From assembly GCA_012295275.1 (NCBI GenBank), contig CM022679.1, forward strand, positions 23,444,502-23,489,501: DNA of 45,000 bases, given 5' to 3'. The notes under the pieces were generated by a model. The model was given only the letters and a program-made list of their open reading frames with translations, ran no database searches and had not been told where the DNA came from. Shown here one piece after another: positions 22,020-34,041 of the stretch. The translations under genes were made by a program, and so were the position numbers. Source of the stretch: Chrysomallon squamiferum. Lineage: Eukaryota > Mollusca > Gastropoda > Neomphalida > Peltospiridae. Within the stretch, counting starts at the first letter, position 1, and each line of letters opens with the position of its first letter.

Positions 22020-22774
22020 ATTTTATTTTATTTTTTTTTTATTATTTTTTTTTTTTTTTTTTTTTTTTTGTCTTCTACTTTTAAGTCATAAATGTTTCTC
22101 GTAAAACATTCTCACGTTTGTTTTTTCCCATGTTTCTGATTACACATTTTTACTAAGATGAATGGATATAAAACTCCGTAAAGCAGTGACCTTTGTAAAC
22201 ATCACACTAAATCAAACACGACACGAATAAAAACGTTGAATTGTAGAGTTCCGTATTGACAGGGGTCGTAAAGAGCTCTTCTCAAACCTGCTAGATCGAT
22301 CTTCCTCTTAAGTTTTTATTCTTCTGTTTCGTCATTATCATCACCATTTTCTTATTATTACTCTGGGATGTTTTTTTTTTCTTTTTCTTCTGTTTATTTT
22401 TTATTTACATTTTTCTTTTTCTTCTGTCTCTTCTACATGGGTCCGTCTAGCTATATCCCGTTCTAAACTGAGCTCTGCGACTAATTCGGTCATTGATTTT
22501 TTTTTTTTTTTTGGGGGTTACATATTAATTGCAAAAATTATTAAATTCAAAATATTTATACGGATTACAAGTACCAATTTGCTTCTGTTTGCTTAAAAAA
22601 AAAAAAATAATAATAAATAATTAACAGTAATAATAATAAAATTAATAAAAACAATAACAACAATAATAATTTTAATTAAATATATTTGAATATAATTCGT
22701 CTGTTATATATTGTATTAAACGATTAGATTAATATATTAATACAGCGGAAGGTTTATAAAAAAAAAAAAAAAGC

Positions 22775-22808
<34 letters not shown>

Positions 22809-23445
22809 TTTCAAAAAAGACGAAAGAAAAAATACTAACGTCATACGTTGACTCAGTCATTAAGGGGTTTTTGCTTATGACATTTTTAATTTTCGGTTAG
22901 TGTTGTTTTCAACGAAATACACTGATGGAAGAATATTCCAGTTTTAATGATGGTGGTTTTATATTCGCAAATCGATGCTAATTTTTTAATGTTATTTTGT
23001 TGTAACTCTTCTATTTATTTATGTTGATAATATATTATTTATACGTGTATTGTCGGATGATAGCACTTAAATTTTCCGCTGTTAATAATTAGCCACACTT
23101 TCAAAACCAGTCGAACTGGGAAAAATTTTCGCTCATTGTCTAGCATAAGAAAATATATCATTCCACGATACCACGATACCGATAAATAAGTAAATAAATA
23201 AATAAGATAAAACCAAAAAAAATTAAATAATAAAAAATATAAACAAATAAATAAATGTGCTTTTATTATACATGATGAGAAATGCATAGCGTTATGAAAT
23301 ATTTACTGTTAACCTCTGATCTTATATCATAAACATATAAAACAGCTTTGACTCGAAATCTTCTACTATGCTTGAACTGTTTTTCAATAAGAAAAATATT
23401 TACTTACAATATAAATCTTTGAGTGACAGCTGTAAAATTTGCATG

Positions 23446-23477
<32 letters not shown>

Positions 23478-24407
23478 CCTGTTGAACACGCCATATCAAC
23501 CATTCTCAAACCTCTCTTTACAATGTTTTGAAAAACAATAAAATGGGAAAACAAAACATAGCCGCACAGACGATTCTTAACTTTTAGATTCTTTAATAAA
23601 CACGATACATATATCCAACCTCTGTGAATAGCGTCCATTGTCTATAAATATGGGAAATTATAGGCATGCATGGCATCACAGACAGTACACGCGAATGGCC
23701 AAAATTCGAGTAAATGCTTTGTGTTTTTCTTTTCACTTTATTTCTGTTTGTGTCACAGAAGTTGAAAGCAAAGAGAAAATGGCAGTCTGCTGCCTTCTTC
23801 TTCTCTGATTTCTTATTTTTACTGTTATATAATTTTTAATTAATAAAGTTTTAAGAACTAATCAACGTGCCACATGCATTGATTCAGAATGTATGTACGA
23901 TATTTATTCATGTCATCTCCGCTACGTTTTGATGTAGACATTATTCATCGTCTTTTCTTAATCCTTTTTTAATTTGCACACTCGGTCACCCAGATTGAGT
24001 GCTAATACCAGTTTCCGTGTCACCGATACAAAAAAACTGTCAAATCAGAAGAAAACTAAAATTTCACTGTATCGATCCAGCCTCTACCTGCAGCTGTTGT
24101 GTCGCGATATTTATAATAACTGTATCCTACACTGAACGCTTATTTCTGAATGTAGCCTTGTTTACCTTACACACACGGGTTTTTCACCTTGATCTCCTGA
24201 CACCCGCCTTTTTGGCCAGTTGCGTATTTAATCGAACCATTTCAAGAAAGATTTTTAAACGCATTTTATTACGTATCACGTAAAAAAGAGTTGCTGAGGT
24301 CATTTCTGAGATACAACGTTCTGGATGCTGTGACGAGTAATTAGAAGTGATTTCGCTTTGAATACGATTAAAGCAGAGATTTTTGTTTTGTTTTTTTTCA
24401 CAACAAA
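21501..24407. other. Intergenic or intronic DNA upstream of the claudin-like gene
   Basis: Includes degenerate GAT/TAG triplets (21690-21780), very T-rich sequence (about 21898-22070), poly-A runs (about 22596, 22758, 23450-23476) and AAT arrays (about 22774-22804). An island of more balanced composition lies at about 24000-24260. No exon of the claudin-like gene is recognisable here, although a 5' untranslated exon is possible. Confidence 0.5.
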
Positions 24408-24778
24408 ATGGCTAGAATCTCCGAGCGAAGTGCTGTCTATCTTGTTGGATTTTCCGTGGTCGGGGTTGGAATTATTATTTTCGTCATTGGCTTCGCCACT
24501 CCCAACTGGGTTGAGAGTTCGTTCGTTTCACAGCGACGAAGCATGTTTGGGTCGTTGTCGATGACGTCGACGTTGGGGCTGTGGCAGGCGTGCACAGGGA
24601 CCATGGGGATCTCGACGTGCTTCCAGTTCATCCATACAAGTTGTGAGTTTTTCATAGAAATCCTTTTTTTATCATTTTTTGTATCATTTTTATTTTCATT
24701 TATTTTTATTTTTATGTTTATTTTTATTTTTTTTTTTTATTTTTATTTTTATTTTTATTTTTTTTATTTTTATTTTTA

Positions 24779-24809
<31 letters not shown>

Positions 24810-25218
24810 TTGTTTTTGTTGTTGTTGTTGTTTTGTTTTTGCATTTTCTTACTTTTCTGAATCTTATGTCTACTGATTGGTAGACTTACTGCTTTGATAT
24901 GTGGACCATGCCACTAATTTAAGAATTGTATTGCTAATTTGAGAATTTTACTGTTCTTCAGATATGGACTTTACTTGTTTCGTGTTATAAATTTCACTGC
25001 TTTACTGCTCTGTAAAAAAAGAAAAAAGGTTTTTTGGTTATTGTTTTTGTGGTTGTTGTTTGTTTCTGTATATAATTGCTATTAAATTCTTTACCTTACT
25101 TCTCTAACTGTTTCAGTTTTGTATATCCTTAATAATTCAGATTTATAGTATATATATAGCTACTCTTGATATTAAATTTTACTACTTTTAAGTTATAGAT
25201 AGAAATAAAGAATTTTTC

Positions 25219-25249
<31 letters not shown>

Positions 25250-26850
25250 AAATTATTATTTGTAAGTTAATTTATTAAAAATTCTCAAAACATTTTCGAG
25301 TTAACATAATAACAATGCTGTGAAATTTGCACGTGCAGCGAAAGAAATTTCGACTTAAGAGTAATTGTTTAAAAAACCCAACTAAACAACATATCAGTGA
25401 TGTTTGGAAAATACTAAAACAGCGAGTTGGCATAAAACAACAAATCCGAAAATAAAATAAATCCCACAAGTCCATAATAAAATTCTCGAAAATATATTCT
25501 ACACAACAAATGACATTTTATTATAGCACTGTCTAACGTGAAATTCCATCAAAAACCTTGCAAGCAGCACAAGACTTTGTTAATTCACTCGTATTGACTG
25601 ACACTTTCTCGCTACCTAGTTTATAGTTTATTTGCATGTTTCACAGCGAAGGAAACCAGACCAGTGACCTGCACTGAATGAACGAATTCTTTAAAACGAA
25701 GTCAACATGCCTTAATATGTACAGTTATTTTTAAACTGCTTTCTTGATAGAATGATGATATGAAAATGTAAACCCTGTGTCGGTACATTATGAAATGCTG
25801 TAATTGTTTACTGTAACGGATCTTTCTTGTTCATCCTGAAAAATTCGTTACATGCTCTTTAATAAGCGAATTGTGTGGGTATTAGCTGAATGACCTTGGA
25901 AGACATATTGATTTTTTTGACTGGTTGTTAATATATGAAAATGTTTTCCAGCGATATCGACACTTTTGGTTGATCTTGCTAATTAGAAAAAACAAACTAT
26001 ATGTATTGTCGTTCTGTTTCCAATTACGATTCAAGCACACGCAGAAACAGTCCATCACAGCAAAATATATTATTCTCTCAGAAATACTATTAATTTTTAT
26101 ATAGATAATTATTATATTTTTGAAAAAAAATATTTTATATAAAAAAAAAAACATATTAAAAAAATAAAAATAAAATATTAAAAATCGTTTAAAATACTAA
26201 ATGTTTATGACGAGTTAATAAATTAGGAAAATATGATTATACATTATCAAAGATTTTTTAATCTAGATCACTTCCGTTTCATTATAAGTATGTAAGTTTC
26301 GTTTAATTAGAATGACATTCTGAGGTTATTTTGACTTCACTGCTGATCGATCTGTCAATGTTTCCGTGAGATATCGATACTGTTCATTAGTCTTGTAATA
26401 TATCTACAGGTACACGAGAAGGAAATCTATAACTGACTTTAGTGCTGTTGGTACAGAATGAGCGTGTGATTAATTACTTGGTTCAGGTCTAATGACTTTT
26501 ACTGGCTATAAGACTTCAGTTTGAAATTACTGAATAAAAGTTTTTTTTTTTAGAATTAAATTTTGATGATGCTTTTTTTTATGAAAGGGTCAATAATGTT
26601 CGAGGAAAAATTGATTTAGAAACGAAATGAAAAAAGTAGAGAATTTTTTTTCTCTTAATATGTATTTGATTGTGTGTACCTCTCTCTCTTTCTCTCTCAC
26701 CATCTCTCTTTTCTCTCTCTTCATCTTTCCACATATTTTTCTTTCTCTCCATCTATATTTCTCTCTCCATCTTTCTCCATCTCTGTCTCTCTCCATCTAT
26801 CTCTCTCTCTTTCTCTTTCTCTCTCTCTCGCTCTCTCGCTCTCTCTTTTC

Positions 26851-26934
<84 letters not shown>

Positions 26935-27625
26935 AGATGATATCAAGACTCTTCCTAACATCCCTTTGAAAATAAAAACGTGTGATTTCTACACAAACAG
27001 AAAACTCAGCTTGTGAACAAACAAATGAAACAACGTCTAATTTCTGTTGCAGTTGTTCACGACATGGTGCGCGCTCTCGAGTGCATTGCGATCGTCCTGC
27101 TGGCAGGTTTCGCTTTCATCGCCGTCGTCAACAACTTCACCACCCTCACTGACAGAAACACCGTCTGGTTCAACCGCCTGCTGACGTTCCTTGGAATCAC
27201 TGGTGGTACGTGGTGCCCTGCTATTTTTCATATATATAATACTTTTATATTAACGCTGCATGTAGCTTGCTATCGGTTCTAAATACACAGTTTCAATAAC
27301 GTTGTTTAATGTAGGGCTTTTTGTTATTTCTTTATATTACAGTTTTCGAAACGAGTTATGTAATGCTCTTCATATACTTTCATTAACGCGTCATACAGAG
27401 TCCTATTATTTTCTGAATATACTCTTTCCCTAATAGAATATGTAATAAACTGGGGTTTTTCATAGAAACTTTCAATAATGTATAACTATATAGATGTAGA
27501 TCGATACATAGATGTAGATAAACAGATAGATAGATAGATAGTGAGATAGACAGACAGATAGATAGATAGTGAGATAGACAGATAGATAGATAGATAGACA
27601 AACAGATAGACAGACAGACAGATAA

Positions 27626-27657
<32 letters not shown>

Positions 27658-27663
27658 TGAGAG

Positions 27664-27698
<35 letters not shown>

Positions 27699-27891
27699 TA
27701 GATAGATAGATAGATAGTGAGAGATATATATAGATAGATAGACAGACAAACAGACAGACAAACAGATAGATAGATAGACAAACAAATAGATATAACTAGA
27801 TATATATAATATAGATATATAAATATACAGATTATATAGATACAGATACAGGTACCGAACCATAAATCCGGAAAATCCAGAAAACCGGCAA

Positions 27892-27936
<45 letters not shown>

Positions 27937-28724
27937 GAGTGACTACTTTTAAATTAGTCAGGCTGTAAGTCGCCACTTGCTGCATTAGTCGTTTCCCTGA
28001 CGTACACGTTGAACGGTTTAAGTGAGACTGTTTCTGTGTAGAGGTAAATCTCTCACAGAAGTCATTATAACTGTCAAATTAAATTATGTTCTTTAGTTTT
28101 CATCTGATATATTATACACATGATATTGTAAGAAATTCAAGAGTTTTAAGAAGTGTATATTAATTTGTACAGATATCGTTTAAATAAAATTATGTTCTTT
28201 TCTTTTCTTCGTTTTCTTTTCATCCTATTTATTATAGGTCATATTCTATACAGGTAACTTAAGAGATTTGTAATGGATCAAAAAAAGAGGTGTATATTTA
28301 GTATGTGTCTAGAAATGCGGGTAATCCAGAAATCCGGAGCAAGCTTGCCGGATAAATGATTCGATACCTGTCTAGATATAGATATTCATTCTGTTGTTTA
28401 TTTCTTGTAGGTCTGATAGGAATAATAGGCGCTGTTGTGTTCGTCACGGCTGGCTACTCAATGGAACCGTCTTGGAGCTTTGGTCTTGTGGTCAGCGGCT
28501 GCTGTCTTGTTGTCATAGGAACAATCATGATGGCGTGTTCGGTTACCTCCCTTTCCGGCAGTTACCCAGGAAACAGGAGAGTGCTGTATCAAACCTCGCA
28601 GTACCCAGTTTCAGCCAATCAGCCTCAAGTACATGTCGTCTCCTCGGGCAACCAATGGAATCAACCAGGACAAAATTTCGCAGGTGTTCAAAGTTATTAC
28701 GTGTCAGGCCCAGCCACTGGTTAA
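24408..28724 (+). CDS. Claudin-family (PMP22/claudin) tetraspan membrane protein
   Basis: Three exons: 24408-24642, 27053-27205 and 28411-28724, joining to 702 nt (233 aa). Donors are GTGAGT (24643) and GTACGT (27206); acceptors are TTTCTGTTGCAG and TTTCTTGTAG. Both introns are phase 1 and the frame joins cleanly. The ATG has A at -3 and G at +4. The fold is visible: TM1 about 11-31; first extracellular loop with the claudin signature W34, GLW57-59, C62 and C71 (the Cys pair with eight residues between) and the conserved Arg before TM2 (R85); TM2 about 87-104; TM3 about 122-145; a short second loop (146-152); TM4 about 153-174; a 58-residue Ser/Gln/Gly/Tyr-rich cytoplasmic tail. Claudin-fold proteins form paracellular or septate junctions or act as channel and myelin subunits. 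The tail ends GPATG, not the YV-type PDZ ligand of vertebrate claudins. Exact subfamily cannot be set by eye. Confidence 0.88.
24643..27052 (+). other. Intron 1 of the claudin-like gene
   Basis: A 2410-bp GT-AG intron. It begins with a 130-bp ATTTTT array (about 24690-24825), carries a TTTA array (about 25224-25248) and A/T-rich DNA, and ends with a long pyrimidine region (26670-26932) including an uninterrupted (TC)n of about 80 bp, 120 nt before the acceptor. No additional exon with splice signals was noticed. Confidence 0.8.
26670..26932 (+). repeat. Long degenerate-to-perfect (TC)n tract in intron 1
   Basis: Over 260 nt of almost pure pyrimidine on the sense strand; the perfect TC part is about 26858-26930. 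Its closeness to the true acceptor at 27052 could attract polypyrimidine-tract-binding factors (inference). Confidence 0.95.
27518..27800 (+). repeat. (GATA)n/(GACA)n Bkm-type array with GTGAGA markers
   Basis: Tetranucleotides GATA and GACA alternate in blocks. A GTGAGA interruption recurs at about 27541, 27569, 27657 and 27717, indicating duplication of larger segments rather than slippage alone. Confidence 0.95.
27849..28370. mobile_element. pogo/Tigger-like MITE with imperfect terminal inverted repeats
   Basis: The left end opens CAGGTACCGAACCATAAATC and then CGG; the reverse complement of the right end opens CAGGTATCGAATCATTTATC and then CGG. This is 19 matches in 23. The ends begin CAG and contain an ATCCGG block, like pogo/Tigger-superfamily elements, and sub-terminal ATCCAGAA words also mirror each other. 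The left flank ends TA; the right flank starts TC, so the TA target duplication is eroded or absent. There is no transposase frame; the 522-bp interior includes an ATT array (27896-27935), so this is a non-autonomous element. It ends 40 bp before exon 3. Confidence 0.6.
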
Positions 28725-28900
28725 AATAATTTTTACGTTTTATCGTTGGAAACGCGAAGTTATCATGCCTTGCACAAATATTTCTCTTTCTTACTTATAT
28801 TCGTAAGAATATATCTAAGTGTATGTAGATTATTTAATATGCAGACTGCAGCAGCTTGTGATTTAAGGTCATTAAACAAAAATAAAACAAAACAAATCTA
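28725..28900 (+). terminator. Candidate 3' UTR and poly(A) signals of the claudin-like gene
   Basis: ATTAAA at 28871-28876 and AATAAA at 28881-28886 lie about 150 nt beyond the TAA stop, a plausible cleavage and polyadenylation region. In such AT-rich DNA these hexamers are common, so this is only suggestive. Confidence 0.35.
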
Positions 28901-30975
28901 CCGGACAGTGATAGGTGTATTTATGTGTTTTAAACAGAGGTAGGTATTGAAACAACAAGAACTATTTCTACTGTTACAAATGAATTATCACACAAATAAT
29001 CAAACTGTTACAAATAGAAGAATCCGAGGTTCTAAGTTCGTAATCCATTACTAAGTGGATGTGTGGAACTTTGTTTTTCTTGCTTTTCTTTTTTGTTTTT
29101 TTTTTCTATAACCTCGTTAACTAAAATTGTTAACAGTTAATAATTATTCATCTTTGCTGTTGTCCTGAGTATTTTAATACTGAGTTATTACTACTAACGT
29201 ATGACAATGGCAATTATATAACCCTCGAACACATTATTAGATTTAGTATGGGCAACGCAAAATGACATTTCATATACAAATACTATTTTTAGATGTGTAT
29301 CAAAATTTTAGTTATAGCGATACTAATAATAAAGAGCGGAGGCTTCCAGGAATTAATCGAAAGGTTGTCTTTACAAAATAATTCTGATTTAAATTTCAAT
29401 CATTTCCATTTAAACTCAGTGCTGTTTCTCATCAATTAAAGAAAAAAATGAAAGAAAAAAACAAAACAATGAGTTACTATTTTAAAATAAAAAACATACA
29501 AATAACAAATCATAATTATTCGAGACTTAATTCGTATTGCTCAAATTAATATATTCAAATTTAGGATCGTTCGAATTTATAATGTGGACAATTACTATCT
29601 TAATTTATTTCTGTAAAAGCTGTTTATTTATTTATTTATTTATTTGCGAAGTGTTTAACTTATTTTATCGTCTGTCTTTCAAGATGAAAGTTTATTGATT
29701 ATCAGCCTACATAATATCTGCGCATGTGCTTACCTATTTATTTACATGCATATTTTTCCTGTTTTATTTTATTTTTTAATTACTGTTATCATCATCATCA
29801 TCATCATCGTATTTATTATTATTTATATATTGTTGTTGTTGTTGTTGTTGCTGAATCCATGTTTAGTGTTACAAAATATTTTTAATGGTACAAAAATACC
29901 TTTTGTGACATAACAAAATAATTTCTTGAAAATGTATGTAATATATTACTCAGTCATTCATTAATGATGCCAGTTACTTTAAATCATATTAATATTATTA
30001 TTATTTATTGCCGTTATTATTACTGTTAATAATCTCATCTTTTTATAATTTATTATCATAAAAAAAAAAATGAAAAACATACTCCATTAACGAATTGTTG
30101 TTTTCTTTTGATTAAAACTGTATTAGGACTTAATGTATCATAACAACCTTTGCTGATAATAAAGTATAAAAATGAAATAATTATATTCGCGAGGTTTCGC
30201 CATTGTGTTTTATTTTAGCATTGCGTGTGCGGTGTGAATTTTGTATTTTCTTGTAAATGTTAATAAAGAGAAACTTTTTATAGTTATAACAGAACGAAAA
30301 CAGTTTCTAGTCATTTACTTATGGATAGATTATGATAGAAGAAGAAGACGAAGAAGAAGAACTAAAGAAAGAAAGACAAATATACAAATCAAATATTATC
30401 GCCCGGTTACTTCTAAGTACAAAATTTCTTTTCTGCCTGAGTCTCCAAATATAATTCACTGATTCTTGCAATAATTTTCGTTTAATTTTGTTTTAGAATT
30501 ATAAATAAATAAGGCAAAAACAACTGGACGTGCCATAATTATTCTGGAATTTTAGCTACTATTGTATATAAATGTTATCAAGCTGAATAAGAAGTTGACA
30601 AATCTTGTATAAAATGTAATGAGGATAAAACGGACTATCTATGTACTTCAGTTTGAATCAGTTTTTCTATCTATTGGTCTATGTGCGAACTTAGGTATAA
30701 TGCATTGAGTAAGAGTATCAATGAATGAATGAATATAGATTTAAATAAACCAGTACTCATTTTAATTTAAGAATCATTATATACCAGTTATATTTTTTCT
30801 TTTTTTATAATTTTATTTTAATTTTTATATTTGATTCAATTGTTTGTTGTTTTTTTTTGTTTTGTTTTTTTGGTGGGGGGATATTTTTCTGTCTACGCTT
30901 TCTTACCCTCTCTGTACAAATGCGTATATTTTTTTAACGTGTATTTGTCTCGGTGTGTTTGTCAATGTTGAAAAT
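28901..30975. other. AT-rich intergenic DNA
   Basis: Short arrays only: TTTA at about 29622-29644, CAT at about 29789-29808, TTG at about 29831-29850 and AAG near 30340-30360. No exon or RNA gene is seen. Confidence 0.55.
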
Positions 30976-31240
30976 CTCACTCAAATGGCCAACAGCCAAA
31001 TGGGCGTGTCACCCACCGCAGAGATTAGATCCGTCGACCCACCGGTGACAGATTCACAAACCCCTGGCTATTGATGCAAGCGGTGAGAAAAGATCAGTTT
31101 CAGACACTCGGAACCCAGTTAAAAAGCAGTTTGTTTATGTTTGTGATACTGATCTCCTCCACCCAGTCGTAATGATCCGATCTGCGCAGCATACAGAAGC
31201 ACAAAAGACAACAACACAAAGAAGATTTGATAAATTAATC
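30976..31240. other. Non-repetitive GC-raised island
   Basis: Ordinary-complexity sequence with GGGCGTGTCACCCACC (KLF-like) and CGACCCACCGGTGACAG, between AT-rich flanks. An open frame entering from 30844 ends at 31074 with no recognisable domain. Possible noncoding element. Confidence 0.25.
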
Positions 31241-32280
31241 ATCTATTATGTACAAATATATATATATATACACATACATACATACATACATACAGACGTA
31301 TATCTCTCATCACATTTCTGACACGATACTTCTTTACAAAAACAGTTTAGATGTGAAGATTAAGTAAATTTACACACATACAAAAACATGCGCAGTTATG
31401 TACATATACTAATATACATACCACTATAATAATAATATATGCAAGATACACAGTTCAACATAATGATTTGACTTTGTAAGATAGTTTTCGAGAATAACAG
31501 CAGAAATTGCATTAAGTTGATATCGTGAAGAATGGCGATTCGTTTAGTGTTCGATAACGCTACCTATTTACAAAAAAAGATTCTATTATTATCCTAAATT
31601 TACAACATACAAGAAATAAAAATACCGACCCGTTTTGAGGTAGTTTTATAAGGCAACAAACGATTTATATAGTATTGTTTGTTTGTTATTGCTATTGTTT
31701 AAATTGAAAAGAAAGGAAAAGCAAAAAGGTAAAGAAATAAAAAGAAAAGAACCTTAAACAAATTATCAACATTTATTTGAAACCACTCCACTTCGATATG
31801 AACTGGTATTCGGATATGTTCGTTAAAATTCGGGAAATGAAGTTTATCCATATGATTAAATTTCGTTCGTAGACATTTAAAAACAGTTTTAATTTATTTA
31901 CATATTAATCGTGGGCGTATCTATTTTTCACTCTATCTCTCCATCTCTATCGCTGTCTATGCAACAAACATTCAAGACGTGCGCGCGCACACACAAACAA
32001 CTAAAAAAAAAAATTAAATAATATAAATAATAAAGAAGAAGAAAAAAAGAGAAAAGAAACGACTAAAATTGCAAGCTGAATGAAAAGAGGGTGGCCTGGA
32101 ACCCCCGTATTTTTACTACCAAAGATATCACGTTGTGTTAATCTGATATCATGGATTCTAAACATGAAAGACTTAGCTTGGTTATTAAATAACAACCGAT
32201 TAATCTTTAATGTGCTGAGGTGTTCATAAAAACTTAACATTTTTTTTTTTATCCCCCCGCGTCTTCATATTTTCTTTTTC
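31241..32280. other. AT-rich intergenic DNA
   Basis: A TA/CATA array at about 31256-31292, AAAG-rich sequence (31700-31750) and otherwise unremarkable DNA. Confidence 0.5.
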
Positions 32281-32620
32281 AAATTCTTTCCCGCCACAAA
32301 GTGCTACGCAGACGACACAATCTCCCCATGAGATCACCGCAACCCCAAGGCGGGCTCGTTTTTATTACCTCTGTAGTAGGCCTGTTACAAAAAACCACCT
32401 GTTAATACCGCAATCACAGACGAAGAGCTGAGAAGGTCATGTGACTTATCCGGCCGATTAAAGTCAATTTAACAAGCCAGACTCAGCGTCGCTTCTGACT
32501 GAGCAGCTCGTGTATATACTTTCACTCTAGTACATTTCCATTGTCGTCTGCTTTTATTGTACACAGCAGACGACGCGGCGATCTCCTTCTTTATTATTAT
32601 TTTTTTCTTCTTCTTCTCTC
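32281..32620. promoter_or_regulatory. Candidate regulatory island downstream of noggin
   Basis: Non-repetitive and GC-raised. It includes AAGGTCATGTGAC (nuclear-receptor half-site overlapping an E-box, about 32432-32444), CCACCTG, CCATTGT (SOX-like, 32538-32544) and a perfect inverted repeat GTCGTCTGC (32543-32551) / GCAGACGAC (32566-32574) with a 14-nt loop. CAGAC is the SMAD-binding element; a further CAGACGAC lies near 32310. It sits 2.0-2.4 kb beyond the 3' end of noggin. An enhancer role is inference. Confidence 0.35.
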
Positions 32621-32767
32621 ACACCAAAGTAATCTTTTCGCTTTAAAAATGTCATATGATTTGTAAAATTAGCCACTTTATACTGGACTGGCTATCTCAT
32701 TGAAGGTTTTTAAAAAAAACATGAATCGGGGAAATAAACGTTTATGAGAGAAAAGAGATCGCGGACG

Positions 32768-32798
<31 letters not shown>

Positions 32799-33916
32799 CT
32801 TCTCCTTCGTTTATTATTCGTTTTTATTAAGACTGAGGGCGGCCCGCGGATCAAGTGAGAGAGACTCGTGTTCTCGCACCTTACACTGTGCGAACGAGAC
32901 CTATTAACATACGTCTGTGCTTCGCAACTCAATTCGTCATAAGGATATCCTTCTTTCTTTTTTTTTTTTTTTTTTTTTTTTGAAAAAGAAGATTTCACAC
33001 ATATCTAGATCCCTGTCGTGTGAAGTAGACGATTTATAATAAGATAACATGGGCGGCCACGTTGACAGGCTATTAACTTTAAAGGGATGCGATAAACCAC
33101 GGACTGTTTTGGATTTCCTCTAAATTTCATGTAGCCATATATATCTATATATATAGAGATATAAATAAAAAATAATAATAATAAATAAATAAAAAATAAA
33201 ATCTAGGCTCTTCTGAATTATGTACTTGAAAAGATATAAAGTGTTAAGAAATGCGTTTTAGACGTTCTTAAAAATTGATAAAAGTTACTAAGAATATATG
33301 GAAATATATTAATTAAATAAATATTGTTGAAATTAGCGATATATGGATTCGATCCTAGTATGTTTCGTCTTAAAATTCGTTAACTCAAATAATGTACGAC
33401 TGATACGTGCAGCTTCTTAAAAACCTACAACAGAACAAAGTGTAATTAACAAAACTGAAACAAAATGAACCAAAATGAACCAACAATACACAGAAGTTTC
33501 GAATATAAATGTACCCATCCAAAAAGAATGTATGAAAAATAATTTTAACATTTATTTAAAAGAAGAAAAAAAAATTATTTGTAAACTTCAGACATTTTTA
33601 ATATTCTGATCGTCAGGTATGTTTTAGAATTCTGGTTCAGTGGCGAATCCAGAAGCTAAGAGGATCGATAGTTCATTACAGATATAATTAAATAAGATTT
33701 CTTTGTCGATTATTTTTGTTTTATTATTATTTTTTTTTTTTTAATTACTATTTACTTAATTAAATTAAAATCGAAATGCAACAATTATGGTTTACTTTTT
33801 CAAGTAATTCAGTTTATTGGTGAAAATGACATGACTGCCTATTCCAAACCCGCCACTTTCCAGCAATAAAAAGTACAAGACAGGACTGATTTCAATTGTG
33901 AAAGATATTAAAACTT

Positions 33917-33918
<2 letters not shown>
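32621..33918. other. Intergenic DNA with a short (TC)n and a T run
   Basis: (TC)n at about 32769-32799 and a T run at about 32958-32981. The segment 32820-32945 is ordinary sequence; from 33100 onward it is very AT-rich. No gene is recognised. Confidence 0.5.
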
Positions 33919-33996
<78 letters not shown>

Positions 33997-34007
33997 ACAC
34001 ACACACA

Positions 34008-34039
<32 letters not shown>
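33919..34039 (+). repeat. (TC)n-(AC)n compound microsatellite
   Basis: About 36 TC units, then about 22 AC units with one AAC interruption, in the same order and on the same strand as the array at 15983-16087. Confidence 0.97.

Positions 34040-34041
<2 letters not shown>

Larger units (their letters stand above)
27206..28410 (+). other. Intron 2 of the claudin-like gene
   Basis: A 1205-bp GT-AG intron that is mostly repeats: a GATA/GACA array (27518-27800) and a 522-bp MITE (27849-28370). Only about 300 bp at the 5' end is ordinary sequence. Confidence 0.85.

Noticed and set aside
27383-27863. Two minus-strand frames of more than 120 codons rich in Ile/Tyr/Leu/Ser/Cys
   Set aside because: They are the GATA/GACA array read antisense inside an intron of the claudin-like gene; Ser-Ile-Tyr-Leu periodicity reflects the tetranucleotide unit.
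33345-33365. GGATTCGATCC resembling a tRNA T-arm
   Set aside because: The surrounding sequence is AT-rich without D-arm or anticodon-arm pairing.
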